Source: Hemerocallis citrina
Lineage: Eukaryota; Streptophyta; Magnoliopsida; Asparagales; Asphodelaceae
NCBI GenBank assembly: GCA_017893485.1
Contig: CM030366.1
Coordinates: 182,222,594-182,286,593, forward strand
Reading direction: 5' to 3'
DNA length: 64,000 nt
How positions within the stretch are numbered: position 1 is the first letter of the stretch; each line of letters opens with the position of its first letter. The notes under the pieces were generated by a model. The model searched no databases, was not told where the DNA came from, and was given only the letters and a program-made list of their open reading frames with translations. The translations under genes and the position numbers were made by a program. Below, piece by piece: positions 35,302 to 48,116 of this stretch.

Positions 35302-36452
35302 ATCAAGTTAGAAATTAAAACAGTTAATCGGTTCGATGAATTTTTAAAAATTGAATTAAGTGTAACAAGCCCAATTAACGATTCAGTTCTAACAATCAAT
35401 AATTATATACCTAAGCGTTCTTAGCAAGTAAAAGATGCAATAATGATTTGTACTCTAATTGGCAAGTAGAAACACACACTCTCAATATTTGTGGAGGACA
35501 GTTAAATCAAATAATATTTTAGAGACGATAAATAGTATCACAAATAACTGTAAGAGTGGAAAGAGATTACCAAGTTTGGAAACAGTTGCACCGGTGCTCG
35601 GGGTGGTTGCAGCGACGGGGCAGCGAGACGGAGGCACCGCTGTTGGGCGGGAGGCGGCTGTGGCTGCACATGGGACGGAGGCGACCAACGAGGAGTCGTC
35701 AAGAAATTGAGCGGTCTGTGGTGGCGCCGGGGCGATTTCAACGAGGGAGTCGACGATGGCGAGGAGACATGGGCTCGGGGGCTCGGGGTGGTCGACTTAG
35801 GGAGAGAGTGGGCGAGTGGGTGTCGGGTCGGGATCAATGGCGAGGAGGTGGCAGTTGAGATCGACGGCGATGAGGAAGGGAAGAGGGAGAGTCGGAGTTG
35901 GGTTCGGTTGAGAGTTGACGACGACGAAGGGAAGCGTCGATGGTGGGGTGGCCAAGGAGGGCGGGGGTGGCCGTCGGTGGCGTGGCTGGGTGGAGGTTGA
36001 CATCGGGGGTTGTTGGTCGGTGGTGGTGGATGATGGTGGCATCGAGGAAGGTCAGGGAAGAAGAGAGGGAGAAGATGAAGAGGATGAGTTAATTAGGGTT
36101 TGGATTTGAGTTTGATTTGGGGATTAGGGTTTAGGAATCGAAGTGGATTTGGGGATTTTGGGGGTAGTTTTAGGGTTTATCACAAACCCTAAAATTTTAT
36201 TAGGACTTCTTAGCAACCTTAATAATTCTCTCAGTTGTCTCACACAAAAAAGAGGGATGAAAAGCAATAACTCAACACAATAATTTTGTTAATCAATAAT
36301 ATCACAACTTCTCATTAAACTCAAGGCTTATATATAGGCTCAAAACAAATCCAAAACAAATCTCAAACAAATCCAAAACAAATCTCTCAAATAAATCTCT
36401 CAAATAAACTATATATTGCTAAATCTCAAAATAAAATAAAACAGATTTGATG
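35302..36452 (-). mobile_element. probable solo LTR or insertion in the Copia RNase H 3' end
   Basis: The Copia frame reads ...FQTFLSKL up to about 36460 and resumes KLNLLIFLKILYSG near 35290, so about 1.15 kb is inserted. On the minus strand the insert starts TGATGAGGACATC and ends CGCATTACA (TG...CA), with a TATA-like CTATATATAAGCC near 36331-36345. The core (35560-36130) is a G-rich, leader-like sequence on the plus strand. No clean TSD is found. The G/R-rich ORFs here are not credible genes. Confidence 0.5.
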
Positions 36453-36462
36453 TCCTCATCAC

Positions 36463-39400
36463 CAAGCTTGCTCAAGAAAGTTTGAAAAAGCTTAGGAGGT
36501 AGTGCTTTAGTTCGGATATGAGCAAGTTGTTCATAGGACTGAACATATGAGAATGAAATCACCTTCTCCCACTCATCTCGAACGAAGAAACAATCAACTT
36601 CGATATGTTTGGTGTGCGCATGAAACATTGGATTTTTAGAAATATGCATAACCTTTTTGTCACAGTAGAGGGGAATTGGACATAACGAGATTGCTAAGTC
36701 TCAAAGAAGATATCTGAGCTATAAAACTTTAGAGACCAAATGCCCAATGGCTCGATATTCAGATTCTGCACTTGATTTAGCTACTAGTTATTTCTTACTG
36801 TTCTAAGATACCAAATCCCTTCCAAAGAATACAAAGTACCCACTAGTTGAGCGCCTATCATCAACCGAAATAGCCCAGTCAACATCAGAATAACCTCCTG
36901 AAGAAAGATAATCACCTGGTTTGAATTTGAAGAGAAGTCCTTGTCCTGGGGTTTTTTTTAAGATAACGAAGAATGTGAACCACTGCTTCCCAATGAGTGA
37001 TGGTCGGTGCATGCATAAACTGCCTGACTCGATCAAAAACAATATATGGCCTAGTCACTCAGAGATATGAGTTTGTCAACCAACTTACGATATCGTTCTG
37101 GATCAGAGAACAATGCATCATTGGAGAAGGAGGACAACTTAATATTGAGATTCATAGGTGTCACTGGGACGATATCCCAACATTCCTATCTCTGTAAGAA
37201 TATCAAGAACATACGTCCTTTGTGAAAGAAAGATATCACCCTCTGCGCTGGCAACCTCAACGCCAATGAAGTATCGAAGCCAACCAAGATCCTTTGTTTG
37301 AAAGGTTTGTACTAACCGTTGTCTAATGTCTGCAATACCTTACAAGTCACTGCTTGTGATAATGATATAATTGAAATAGACTAACAGAATAACAATGTCT
37401 TTGCTTCCTTTCTTTGTGAAGAGAGAATGGTCTGTCTTACTTCTAGAGAACCCATAAGAGCACACTGCTTTGCCGAACTTTTCAAACCAAGCCCCAGGAG
37501 ACCGTTTGAGTCCATAAAGAGACTTTTAAGCGAACATACAAGATTCTCTTCGTCGCTCAAAACCCGGAGGCTGCTGCATATACGCTACTTCTTTCAAGTT
37601 TCCATTCAGGGATGCATTCTTGACATCAAGCTGATGAAGGGGCCAAGAACAATTTGATGCAAGAGTTATAAGAACCCGAATAGATGAGAGTTTCACAACT
37701 TTTCGCAACCGAAGGAAAAATCTGCATGATCGACCCCAGATTCTTGTGTATATCCTTTTACAATAAGGCGAGCTTTGAGTCATTCAACTGTGTCTTCTGA
37801 ATTATGTTTGACTGTGGATACCCACTTACAATCAACTGTCTTACCACCTATAGGGGGGCGAACCAACTGTCAAGTATCATTCTGCTGAAGAGTCTGCATT
37901 TCCTCGTTCATGGCCGCTGTTCAACCAGGGTGCTTGAGTGCTTCCTGAACATTTTTAGGAATAGGGATGAAATTCAAGGACGAGGTAAAGACTCAAAAAG
38001 ATCTGTTTAGTTTAGAAGAAAAAACAAACTTGACAATATCATAGCCAGCACAAGAACGATGAGCCTTGCGTTGACCGATAGGTAAATCATCTGTGTTAGA
38101 GATATTTTCGACAGAACTGGTTGTTTGAACAACAGAGGGTACATTTTGGATGGTCGAGTATGAATGCGTTTTTCGTTTCCTTACATAAACCCAAAGTGGC
38201 GGAGGTAGTGGTGGTGGTGATAGTGATGTTAGTGGTGGTGGTGGTGGTGATAGTGATGTTAGTGGTGGTGGTGGTGGTGGGAAATGAACTCTCAACAACA
38301 GCCTTCGATAAATCGAGAGTTTTGGAAGGAGTTTGTTAAAAAAAGTTTGTTAAAAAAAGCGAAACATCCGCTGTGATAAACATTTTTTTTCGTGAAGGGC
38401 AATAGCAAAGATATCCTTTTAAAAAACGCGAATATCCAAAAAACACATATTTGTAGCCCGCGGGTCAAGTTTATCAATGCATGGGTGGAGATTTTGAACA
38501 AAGCAAGTGCAACCAATAACACGATGGTGAAAATGGATCTTTAGATGGAAATACCGGTTTGAATGGTGATTGATTTTGAAGAATAGGAGTAGGCGTACGG
38601 TTAATAAGAAAACATGCAATGAGAATTGCAAAACTCCAATAAAACTTTGGGACATTCATTTCAAACATCAGGGTGCGAGTAATGCTATGTAAATGTTGAT
38701 TTTTTTGTTCTGCCACTCCATTTTGTTGAGCATTTTAGGCACGAGAAATTTGGTGTATTATTCCATGTTGAGAAAAAATTTGTTGAAAATCATTACTCCC
38801 ATATTCTTTAGCATTATCAGAACGAAAACATTTAAGAGCAGTGCCAAATTATTTTCGTATCTCAAAAATAATTCTTGAAAATCTTCAAACACTTCAGAAC
38901 GATCTTTCAAGAGAAACAACCATGTCATGCGAGAGAAATCATCAATAAACGTAACAAAATAACGATATTTATTAAATGTGGGAAAACCAATAGGTCCCCA
39001 AACTTCATAATACACTAAATCAAATAAATGTTCACTACGTTTATTGACGCGTCTTAGGTAGGGAACTTGATGATGTTTACCTAATTCACAAGACTAACAA
39101 GATAACTGAAAAGAAGACTCACAACCGGAAACTATGTGCTTGAGAGTAGTAAAGGAGGGAGACCAGTCGTCAATGCCATAATACGGGATCAATAGAAGAA
39201 TTAAACGCAGATTGGAGAATCCAAGATGTATAACCCATATTGTTCACGACTGGTGCCAATCATCTTCCTTGTGATATCCTGAAGCACATAATGAGAAGGA
39301 AAAATGTTAATGAACAATTTAGTCATTGCAAAGTTTAGGAACTGATAATAAGCTATTTGGAAACGTAGGAACACGTAAAACAGATGTAAGAGAAAGGTCT

Positions 39401-40324
39401 GGAGAAGATATTGTCATTCCCTTCAACAGAGACAGGGGAGCCATCAGCAATACGCACATGATAATTGAAAAATAAAGTAAAAGAAGAGAGCGGTAAAGGA
39501 AATATATGTTTAGAAGTACCTAAGTCAATAATACATTGATGTGAAGGAACATAACAAGCAGTACCTGAGTCAACAAAATTACCAGGAGGAGACATGTTGC
39601 GAAATGCCTGATACTCTTCGGCAAATAGGGTATACTGGTAGGTTGGCACATCTGTAGGAGAAGCAGTGGAAAAGGTTCCACAGTGGAACGTTTTCAACAC
39701 GTCGCATACTCATGAGACCGGCCCTAACAATAGATGCAATACTTAGCGTTGCGGTGAGCATCATCACAGCCACGACCACGATCACCACGGCCTCATGAAG
39801 AATAAGAATCACGACCCCTGGAAGATGAAGAAAATAGCCGCAAGGGATCAAAAAACCATGGCCTCGGCTAGAGGCGAGTGCAGACAGTGTTGGTGTGTCA
39901 ACAAGTGCAGGAGGTGGTACTCGGGCGAATATTGCGCAAGGTAAGAACTGGTAGAAGAGCCTCACATTGCTTATGCTGGATAGCGAAATCGGCAGAGTAT
40001 GGCTGATAGATCTTCCATTCTTTTAAGAACTGATTAAATCGGGAGAGATAGACACGAATGTCGTCACCCTGCTTGGTCTCGATCACATCACATAATATAT
40101 CACACAGGTGCTGCATATTATTGGAAGATGAGTACAGTTGATGAAAGGTATGAGGGTATCGCATATCTCCTTAGTTGTGTCAAGGAAAGTGGAGTTGTAG
40201 ACGTCCTGGTCCATGCAATTGGTCATCATGTTGATAATGAAGTTGTCATCGTGATCTCATACTTTGAATGTGGGATCCATAGTCGTAGGAGCTGGCTTAG
40301 TGAGGTAATGGTACATCTCGCACC
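36463..40324 (-). pseudogene. Copia gag-pol polyprotein, degenerate
   Basis: The domains run in Copia order on the minus strand. The gag end is at about 40324-39760, with a degenerate zinc knuckle near 39740. The protease is CIIDLGTSKHI (39505), with Leu in place of Ser in the DSG motif. The integrase is at about 39060-38470 (FIDDFSRMTWLFLL, then NGVAEQKN, then HSITRTLMFEMNVPKFYW). A linker holds a (GGT)n microsatellite at 38201-38281. The RT has LDVKNASLNG near 37640, and the YVDD position reads YFNY near 37375. The RNase H is at about 37040-36463 (GYSDVDWA, then HTKHIEVDCFFVRD). Many stops and frameshifts break it, and catalytic motifs are damaged, so no active product is possible. Confidence 0.9.
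38201..38281 (+). repeat. GGT-rich microsatellite with 33-bp higher-order repeat
   Basis: GGTGGTGGTGGTGATAGTGA repeats with TGTTAGTGGT spacers inside the Copia integrase-RT linker. It encodes a proline run on the minus strand. Confidence 0.9.
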
Positions 40325-40519
40325 CAGGGCCGGTCCTGAGGTATTTAAGGCCCGGGCGAAAAATAAAATTGTGCCTTTTATAGACACGCTTGTATTTTTA
40401 TATATCTTAATAAAATATGATATAACGGGTAGGGGGATATAAAACCAGTATCCTGGAAAATAAAGATTATCTTGTTTTGCTTTATGATACCAAATACTTC
40501 ATATTTTCATTAAGCATGG

Positions 40520-41119
40520 TATGGTTTTAAATTTCGGATTTTGGACTCGTCTTGGCAAGGGGTGTTTCGTCTTGGATCGGAGATATCGGAGATCTCGGGG
40601 TTCATTTCCTATACTCGATAAATATTTCTTTTGTTACTAAATCAGATATTATATGTCCTACATGTCATTTATACTAATGACATGAATCAATTACGGTAAA
40701 TCTTTGCATAATTTATAAATAATATAAAAAAGAATGTAATATAAGTATATAACTAAATTGAATTTGCATTGATTAGAATAAATGTATTAGTTAATAAACT
40801 TACTTGACTTTGCATATATACAAACAATAGCGATACAAAATTCTCACATTATTTTAGCTTAAGGTCCTATATTGAAAGACATATATGCAAAAAGTAAAAC
40901 ATTTAAAATATATTCACAATAACATTTGTGTCTATTTCGGCTGATATTTTGTCAATTTCGGCAATATTTTGGCCGAAATTTCGGTAATTTTAGCTGAAAT
41001 CTACACACTTCGGTCCAAAACGATAAAGAGTATAAAATTTGTGATTTCGTATCGGCAAGCTAGCCGAAACAAAATTTTGCTCAAAATTTCGGCCGTAACG
41101 GAGGAAATTTAAAATAGTG
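40520..41119. mobile_element. 600-bp non-autonomous hAT element with perfect 8-bp TSD
   Basis: AAGCATGG flanks both ends (40512-40519, 41120-41127). The ends TATGGTTTTAAATTTCGG and (minus) CACTATTTTAAATTTCC are inverted repeats. TTTCGG/CCGAAA motifs recur internally. It is nested in the zf-MYM-type hAT. Confidence 0.85.
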
Positions 41120-41139
41120 AAGCATGGTGACATCAATTC

Positions 41140-41685
41140 TTGCACCTAAAAATTAAATAAAATCAATAACATCTCATCTTTAAATGATTTCTTCTTGCAT
41201 TTTTAGAAGCAAAATCATCAATTATATCTTCAACCCCAATATTTTTCAACATATTCTTTTCAATACTTAAAATTGTTAATCCATTTAACCTATATTAAGT
41301 CATAGTTGTTCGCAAATAATATTTTAATTATTTTAATTTTGAAAAGCTTTTTCCGCATATGCTACAGTCACATGTACAGTCAATAAAATCCTATAAGCAA
41401 CCAAAATATTATGTAACATACCTTTTTTTTTGCAAACTCCATAATTTTATTGGAATGCCATGCTTTATCTGTTTCATATGCTTCACTTGGTAGCATTTCT
41501 TGCAATATTTGTAATTATGAAAGTAAATAATTTGCATCATTGTCAGACATCTCATAGTATTTCAAAGCAATTACAAGTTACATACAACAATTTTTCATTT
41601 CATCATCATCCAATGAAACTAACCATGATGTATCAAACAAGAAGCCAAATATAGATTCAAAAATTTGCATTTGTTCAAATCTACT
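41140..41685 (-). pseudogene. hAT transposase (DUF4371/zf-MYM type), C-terminal half
   Basis: On the minus strand from the Gypsy junction the sequence reads SRFEQMQIFESIFGFLFDTS, LVSLDDDEMKNCCM, then the dimerisation region near 41280-41420 (YRILLTVHVTVAYAE), with several stops. It is the continuation of the segment at 55181-55640 on the other side of the Gypsy. hAT transposases of this class cut and paste elements with 8-bp TSDs, matching the ends at 40325 and 56001. The region holding the final catalytic glutamate is damaged. Confidence 0.8.
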
Positions 41686-42273
41686 TGATATGGCTAAAAA
41701 TGGGGTAAAATCGGAACCGTCCAAATCGGGCACGAATCTTAAAACCCAGGGGTAAAATGGTAATTTCACATACAAACGGGTCTGAAATGGGTATTGGATC
41801 TCCTCCCCAAAGACCCAATAACCCACGAACGGATCCACCTCAACCGGGTACGGGTTTTAACCCGCAGCAAACCCGGTCCAGCAGGATAGAATTAGGGTTT
41901 CTGATTAATCCTAATCAACGGTCCTGATTCAAATTATCCCTTCACTGGGAATTAGGGATTACATTCCTTATTTGATCATAGGGATTACATCCCTAATTTG
42001 ATCCCAAAGACGGCTATAAATACCCCCCATCCACCACCATTAAGAGGTAATCAATCTTTTGCCAATTTACGCTTTTTCAAAATCTCTCTGATTACTGACT
42101 TGAGTGTCGGAGAGTGCGTCGCCGGGATCAACCCCGGTGTCTCGCACTTTTTGCAGGTGAACGGCGGGAGTCAACGGTCTAACCCGGTGAGAAGGCTTCA
42201 GGTTTGATTATTCAGTTTTCCTAAGAATCCACAAATACTATCTGTTTGCCCCACACCAGATTTAGCGGTAACA
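41686..42273 (+). repeat. 5' LTR of the Tat Gypsy, with TATA box
   Basis: TATAAATA at 42015-42022, preceded by GGC and followed by a CCCCCCATCCACCACC leader, is the likely promoter. The LTR body contains a duplicated GGGATTACAT(T/C)CC motif (41953 and 41982). Confidence 0.9.
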
Positions 42274-42292
42274 GATTAGCGCCGTCTGTGGG
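42274..42292 (+). other. primer-binding site of the Tat Gypsy
   Basis: GATTAGCGCCGTCTGTGGGA lies right after the LTR. The GCGCCGTCTGTGGGA core is the usual PBS in this Gypsy lineage; I do not assign the tRNA. Confidence 0.8.
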
Positions 42293-42345
42293 AAAGCCAC
42301 GAATAGCAACCTTCCCTCTTCCCGTAGATCAGATCTTCTCCAGCC

Positions 42346-44230
42346 ATGCCTCCAAGGAAAGTAAGATCCAGAGGGTCCAATCGAGGACCCAATCCCGTTG
42401 ATCCACAACAGGAGGTCCACTCCAACCTGTTCAGCAGCAGGGGCAACTTCCTCCCCAGGCAGAGGACCCCCTGCAGCAGGACCAACTCTCCCCTCAGAAT
42501 CTTCAGCCCCCTCGGGGCCCAACCGGGCCTCAGAATGCCGGTTCGGGGGGCTCGCGTCCCAATCCTCAGAAGCAACCTCTCAAACAGGATCGCGTCTCTG
42601 TGCACAACCCCTCTACAGATTCCATGACATCCCATAACCCCCGAGCTTCCGATGACCTTTGCAATACCATCCTTAATCGGCAAAAGGAAGTGGATCTTCG
42701 CCGCCGTTTGGATGAAAGGCGGGCCCGAGAGGGAGTCTCCCGCCAACAACGTCCAAATGAGCGATCTCCTCATCGCCGAGACTACAGAAGGTCCCCTACC
42801 CGAAGAGGGCGGAGAGAGTCCCCTGGGCACCATAGGAGAAGACCTCATTCTCCTGCTGGTCGGCAACCTCCGATGAACAACGACGCACCCATCACTCGTG
42901 CTGAGTTCCAGCAATTCCAAGCAACTGTTTTGCAAGCCCTCAATCTTCGACCCAGCAACAACAATACTCAAAGGGTCCCCACTCCTCTGGTCCAAAGTCC
43001 TCGCCAGCTGTCCCTAACTCCTCCCCCGGCTCCTAGTAACCAACAACACATTCCTAGTCCTCGCCACTCCTGGAGCTACCGTCGTCGGAATCCCCGCTCC
43101 CCTTCGTATGAAGACGAGTCCAGAGGCTCGTTCGACCACCATAGAAGGGACGATGCGCTCTATCGCCGTCTCCACGAGATGGAGAGGCGCCTCGGCCAAA
43201 TGGATAAGGATGAAGAGCTTAGAGGAAGGACCCTCCGTCCGAGCAGATCACCCTTCTCACGAACAATCATGGAGGCGCCCATTCCGATAGGCTTCAAGCC
43301 TCCTCAGTTTGAAACATACTTGGGGGAGTCGGACCCCGTGGACCACATCGAAAGCTTCAAGACCCTCATGCTAATCCACCAGGCTTCCGATGCCCTGCTG
43401 TGTAAAACCTTCCCCGCCACTCTGAAGGGTCCAGCTCGGGATGATACTCCTGTCTCGCCGCATCCTCCATCTTCTCTTTTGAGCAGTTTGAAACCCTCTT
43501 TGTCACCCACTTTGTGAGTAGCCGTCGCACCGAGAAGACCAGCATCTTGCTACTCTACCTTAGGCAGAAGAAGGGGGAGAAGTTGAGAGATTATGTGAAA
43601 AGGTTCACCGCGGAAGCTAGGTCCATTGCTTCCCTCGACCAGTCGGTCGCTGTAGCCACCTTCCAATCAAACGTCCTCAATTCTAGCCTTCGATCCTCCC
43701 TCGCCAAGAAGCCCCCGCAAAATCTCCGACCTTCTTCTTAGAAGTGAGAAATACATTCGGGCTGAAGAAGCTGAATATCTCGCTTTGAGGGGTCTGCCTT
43801 CGGGACCAAAAGAAAGGCATTTGGAGAAGAGGGGGCCAAGATTCTCCAGAAGGACAATAGCGGCCAGCGCCGCCCTCCCCCCAGGTTCGAAAAATTCACT
43901 CCTCTTAACTCCAATATTTCCACCATTCTCATGGAGGTTGAAAAGGAAGGGGTTATACCTCCTGTCCCGAAGATGAACACCCCTCCCAAGAAGAGAAATA
44001 AAGAAAAGTGGTGTCGCTATCATCGAGACCATGGCCACGACACCAATGATTGTCGGGCCTTGAAGAACGAGATCGAGGTCCTCATTCAGAGGGGGCAACT
44101 TGCCAAATTTGTGAGAAAGGACCAAGTCGATCTTCCTCCTCCCCCTCGGGGGGCTAACAAGCGTCCCGAACAACGCGACGAGACCCCTGAATTCAAAGAG
44201 GAGCGTATCCTGCATCTCATTTACGGAGGC
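42346..44230 (+). pseudogene. Tat Gypsy gag (frameshifted)
   Basis: Translation would start at ATG 42346 (MPPRKVRSRGSNRGPNPVDP). A frame change near 42600 leads to the Arg-rich segment and the conserved gag core (PIGFKPPQFETYLGESDPVD, near 43285). Another shift near 43440 leads to the FETLFVTHF and YVKRFTAEARSIA segments. After a stop near 43740 the frame resumes toward the zinc-knuckle-like CRYHRDHGHDTNDC (near 44012). Gag would form the particle that packages the RNA. At least three frameshifts break this copy. Confidence 0.9.
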
Positions 44231-44237
44231 CCTATGG

Positions 44238-46221
44238 GTGGCTCCTCCCAACTCCTCTCGAAAAGCTTTCATAAGGAAAGTCAATTCGGTCCACGACACC
44301 CCTCCCCTTAAAGGCCTCGGAATTCCAGTCACATTCTCAGATGAAGATCTCGAAGGGGTCAGGACCCCCCATTGTGACGCACTCGTGATCAACCTCCATA
44401 TGGCAAATTTTAAAGTGGAGAGGATCCTAGTGGACAACGGAAGCTCTGTGAACATTCTCTTCCTCGCGGCTTTCCGAGGACTCAAGCTATCCCGGGACAG
44501 GCTCAAACCGGTCGGCTACACGCTTCATGGGTTCACGGGAGTACCAGTGACTATCGAAGGGGTAATCACCCTCGACGTAACTGCTGGCAAAACTGCTACT
44601 ACCCGAACGGAGCCGATGGACTTTATGGCCGTTGATGTCCCTGCTGCTTATAATGTCATCCTAGGTCGACCCGGCCTAGCTGCTCTCGAAACCGTCCCTT
44701 CTGCTTATCACCTCAAGATGAAGTTCCCTACCTGGGCAGGAGTAGGAGAAGTAAGAGGGAGTCAAGAAATGACCCGCAAATGCTACATGACCTCTACTGG
44801 GGGTCCAGTCCTCTCCCTCGAAACACTTGAAATCCCCCAAGAGAGCGTCCGACCCACGTCCGAGCCGGTGGATGAATTGGAGGAAGTGCTCTTCTTCGAG
44901 CAAGATCCGAACCGAAAGTTCTTCATCAGCAAGACCCTTCCATCCGCCCTGTGCTCCGACATAGTCCAATGCATTAGAAAGAACCAGGACCTCTTTGCAT
45001 GGTCGGCAGTCGACATGCCAGGAATCTCCGAAGAGCTATTAGTCCACACCTCAGCGTTGCACCAGGGTCCAAACCAGTCCAACAGAAGAGGGGCAAGTTT
45101 GCTCCCGAGCGCCAACAAGCTATAAAAGAAGTGGACAAGCTCCTTAAGGCTCGGTTCATACAAGAGGTCAACTATCCCGAATGGCTCTCGAATGTTGTGA
45201 TGGTAAAGAAGGCCAACGGGAACTGGAGAATCTGTATCGATTTTACCGACCTGAACAAAGCATGCCCTAAAGATCCATTCCCTCTTCCAAGAATCGACAC
45301 CCTGATTGACGCCACTTCGGGCCATGAGCTTCTCAGCTTCATGGACGCCTTTTCCGGGTACAATCAGATTCGCATGTTTTCCCCGAATATTCCGAAGACC
45401 TCCCTTGTTACCGACCAGGGCCTCTACTGCTACAGGGTGATGCCGTTCGGGTCGAAGAATGCAGGTGCCACTTATCAACGCCTCGTCAACAAAGTTTTTC
45501 AAAATCAGATTGGCCGCAATATGGAGGTATATGTTGATGATATGCTTGTGAAGAGCATCCGCGGGGCCGATCATGTGGCCGATCATGTGGCCGATCTACA
45601 AAAGGCATTCGATGTACTCAGGAAGCACGATATGAGGCTTAATCCGAACAAGTGTGCGTTCGGAGTCTCGTCGGGAAAATTCCTAGGCTACATGGTCAGC
45701 CAAAGAGGAATCGAAGCCAACCCCGAGAAGATCAAAGCCATACTGTACATGGCTCCCCCCAAGAATGTGAAAGAGGTGCAGAAGTTAACTGGATGCCTCG
45801 CTGCCATAGGACGCTTCCTTTCAAAGTCCGGCGAGAAGTGCCTCCCCTTCTTTAAAGCACTCAGAGGGGTCAAGGGCTTCGAGTGGGGTCAGCAACAGCA
45901 GGATTCCTTTGACCAGCTCAATGCCTATCTAGTCAACCCCCATCTTCTCAGCAAGCCTATCCCCGGGAAAACTCTCACCTCTACTTAGCGGCCTCCGAAT
46001 AGACCCTTAGTTCTGTTTTGGTAAGGGAAGAAGACAGGGCTCAAAAGTCCATCTATTACGTAAGCAAGGTACTTCGGAACGTCGAGGTTCGTTATCCGAG
46101 GCTAGAGAAGATGGCATATACCTTGATTATGGCAGCAAGGAAGCTTCGCCCGTATTTTCAGTCCCACTCGGTGGTCGTTCTTACCGACCAACTGCTGAAG
46201 CAGGTCCCTCATAAGCCATAG
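44238..46221 (+). pseudogene. Tat Gypsy pol: aspartic protease, reverse transcriptase, RNase H
   Basis: The protease core is ERILVDNGSSVNILF (near 44420), with Asn replacing Thr/Ser in the DTG motif, as is common in Tat elements. RT follows after a frameshift near 45060: NGNWRICIDFTDLNKACPKD, FMDAFSGYNQI, and the catalytic YVDD at 45530-45541. A 12-bp in-frame tandem duplication (GCCGATCATGTG, near 45567-45590) lengthens the segment just after YVDD. A stop at about 45986 separates RT from the first RNase H (46018-46221, SIYYVSKVLRNVEVRYPRLE), which itself ends in a TAG. Confidence 0.92.
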
Positions 46222-46236
46222 ACCTCTGGCCGCCTC

Positions 46237-46944
46237 ATGAAGTGGTCGATTGAGTTGAGCCAGCATGATATAACATACCAGCCTCGGACCGCGATCAAAG
46301 CTCAGGCCTTAGCTAAATTCATTGTTGAGAGCACCATCTCCGAGGTCAGCCAAGCAACGAACGGGCCTCCTATCTGGTCAGTATATGTAGATGGATCCTC
46401 CTGCAACGAGGAAAGCGGAGCCGGGGTCATTCTGGTAGGCCCAGATGACTTCGTCCTCCAATACTCCCTCCGCATCAACTTCAAGGCCTCCAACAACGAA
46501 GCAGAGTATGAAGCACTCATAGCCGGCCTCGGAATGGCTCGTAAAGCAGGGGCACAACCCCTCCGGATCTTTAGCAACTCTCAGCTGGTCGTGAATCAGG
46601 TCCTAGGCGAGTATGAGGCGCGAGATGACCGAATGGCTAAGTATCTAGCCAAGGTCCAAAATCTCATGGCCCTATTTAAAGAAGCACTTATTCAGCGAAT
46701 CCCCAGAGAGGAAAATTCCCAAGCAGATACCCTCTCCAAGCTGGCCTCCTCTTCCTTTCAAGGTCTCGAGCAGATCGTCCTGATTGAAGTGCTCCTGAAG
46801 CCGAGCATAAAAAATGAATCTCCCGACTCAATGGAGTCGCTGCCTGTCCAACTTCAAGATAATTGGATGAAACCCCTGATAGAATTCCTAAAAGATGGGC
46901 TCCTCCCCGAAGACCCTAAGGAAGCTCGTCAAGTCAGAACCTGA
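46237..46944 (+). pseudogene. second (archaeal-like) RNase H domain of the Tat Gypsy
   Basis: WSVYVDGSSCNEESGAGVIL opens a second RNase H fold, followed by KASNNEAEYEALIAGLGMAR, IFSNSQLVVNQV and REENSQADTLSKLA. The D-E-D acidic residues are all present. A duplicate RNase H of this kind is a hallmark of the Tat lineage and probably compensates for the degenerate first RNase H. The frame is intact over 235 codons. Confidence 0.9.
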
Positions 46945-47052
46945 GCAGAGCGGTACACACTTATTGAGGGGGTCCTGTACAAGTGCTCCTTCACGCAAGT
47001 AGACGGCAGACCTTATTTAAGGTGTCTCTCCCCGGAACAAGCCACATATGCC

Positions 47053-48116
47053 TTGCAGGAGCTTCACGAAGGCATAGGCGGAGCACATTCAGGGTCAAGA
47101 TCCCTCGCCCGTAAGGTGTTGAATTATGGATATTTCTGGCCTACCCTCCTACAAGATGCCGAACGACATGTTCGGCAATGCAGCTCTTGTCAAAAGTATT
47201 CCAACATTCGTCGCCTGCCCCAAGCTCAGCTCACCTCCCTATCGAGTCCGATCCCTTTCGCAATGTGGGGATGGATTTACTAGGGCCATTTCCACCGGCT
47301 CCTGGCCAACTCAAATTCTTAGTCGTGGCAATCGACTACTTCTCGAAGTGGATAAAGGCCGAGCCCTTGGCTACAATCACCGAGAACAATGTACTTCAGT
47401 TCTTTTGGAAGAACGTCATCTGCAGGTTCAGCGTTCCTCGGGTTCTCATAACCGACAATGGGACACAATTTACAAGAACCGCATCCCGAGCTCTATGTGA
47501 AGACCTTACCGTCCAACAACGCTTCTCCTCCGTCTCCCATCCACAGTCGAATGGCCAAGTAGAAAATGCCAACCGACAGATCCTCTCCAGTATTAAGAAG
47601 AGGCTGGATAAGTCCGCTGAAGGCTTATGGGTTGATCAGCTCCTTAACGTACTGTGGAATTACTGCACTACGAAACGGACCCCCACAGGAGAGTCGCCCT
47701 TCAATCTCACCTATGGGTCCGAAACTGTGATCTCCTTGGAAGTCGGTGTACCTTCTCCTCGCCTTATTGCTTATGAAGAAGAGCAGAATGCCAGAGAGCT
47801 TCGGGCGAATTTGGATTTGATTAACGAGCTCCGTGAGAGAGCTTCAATTCGCCAACAAAGCTATCGAAGGAGGATCGAGTTGGCCTACAACAAGAGGGTC
47901 CGCCCCACCGACCTCAAAGAAGGGGACTTGGTCCTCAGAAAGTTAGCAATCTCATTCCCCAGTCAGAAGAGTAAGCTAGCTCCAAATTGGGAGGGACCCT
48001 ACAAGATCACCAAAGTGATTCGGCCCGGGACATATCGTCTAGAAGACCTTGAAGGCAGAGAGATCCCCAGGACTTGGAATGCCGACCATCTCTTGAAGTA
48101 CCAAGAGAGCACTTGA
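47053..48116 (+). pseudogene. Tat Gypsy integrase
   Basis: The zinc-binding HHCC part (GIGGAHSGSRSLARKVLNYG, then CSSCQKYSN) occupies 47053-47220. After a frameshift (near 47270) the DDE core runs in the 47178-48116 frame: FLVVAIDYFSKWIKAEPLA, VLITDNGTQFT, HPQSNGQVENANRQ. The C-terminal GPYKITKVIRPGTYRLEDLE region follows, with stop at 48114. All three acidic residues (D, D, E) are visible. Apart from the frameshift it is the best-preserved part of the element. Confidence 0.92.

Noticed and set aside
35556..36109. Overlapping Gly/Arg/Trp-rich plus-strand ORFs
   Set aside because: G-rich shadow frames of an inserted LTR-like leader sequence; no recognisable domain and several overlapping frames of similar length.
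43667..44506. 279-codon minus-strand ORF opposite Tat gag/protease
   Set aside because: Mirror frame of the coding strand, where gag and protease motifs are clear on +; no domain on -.
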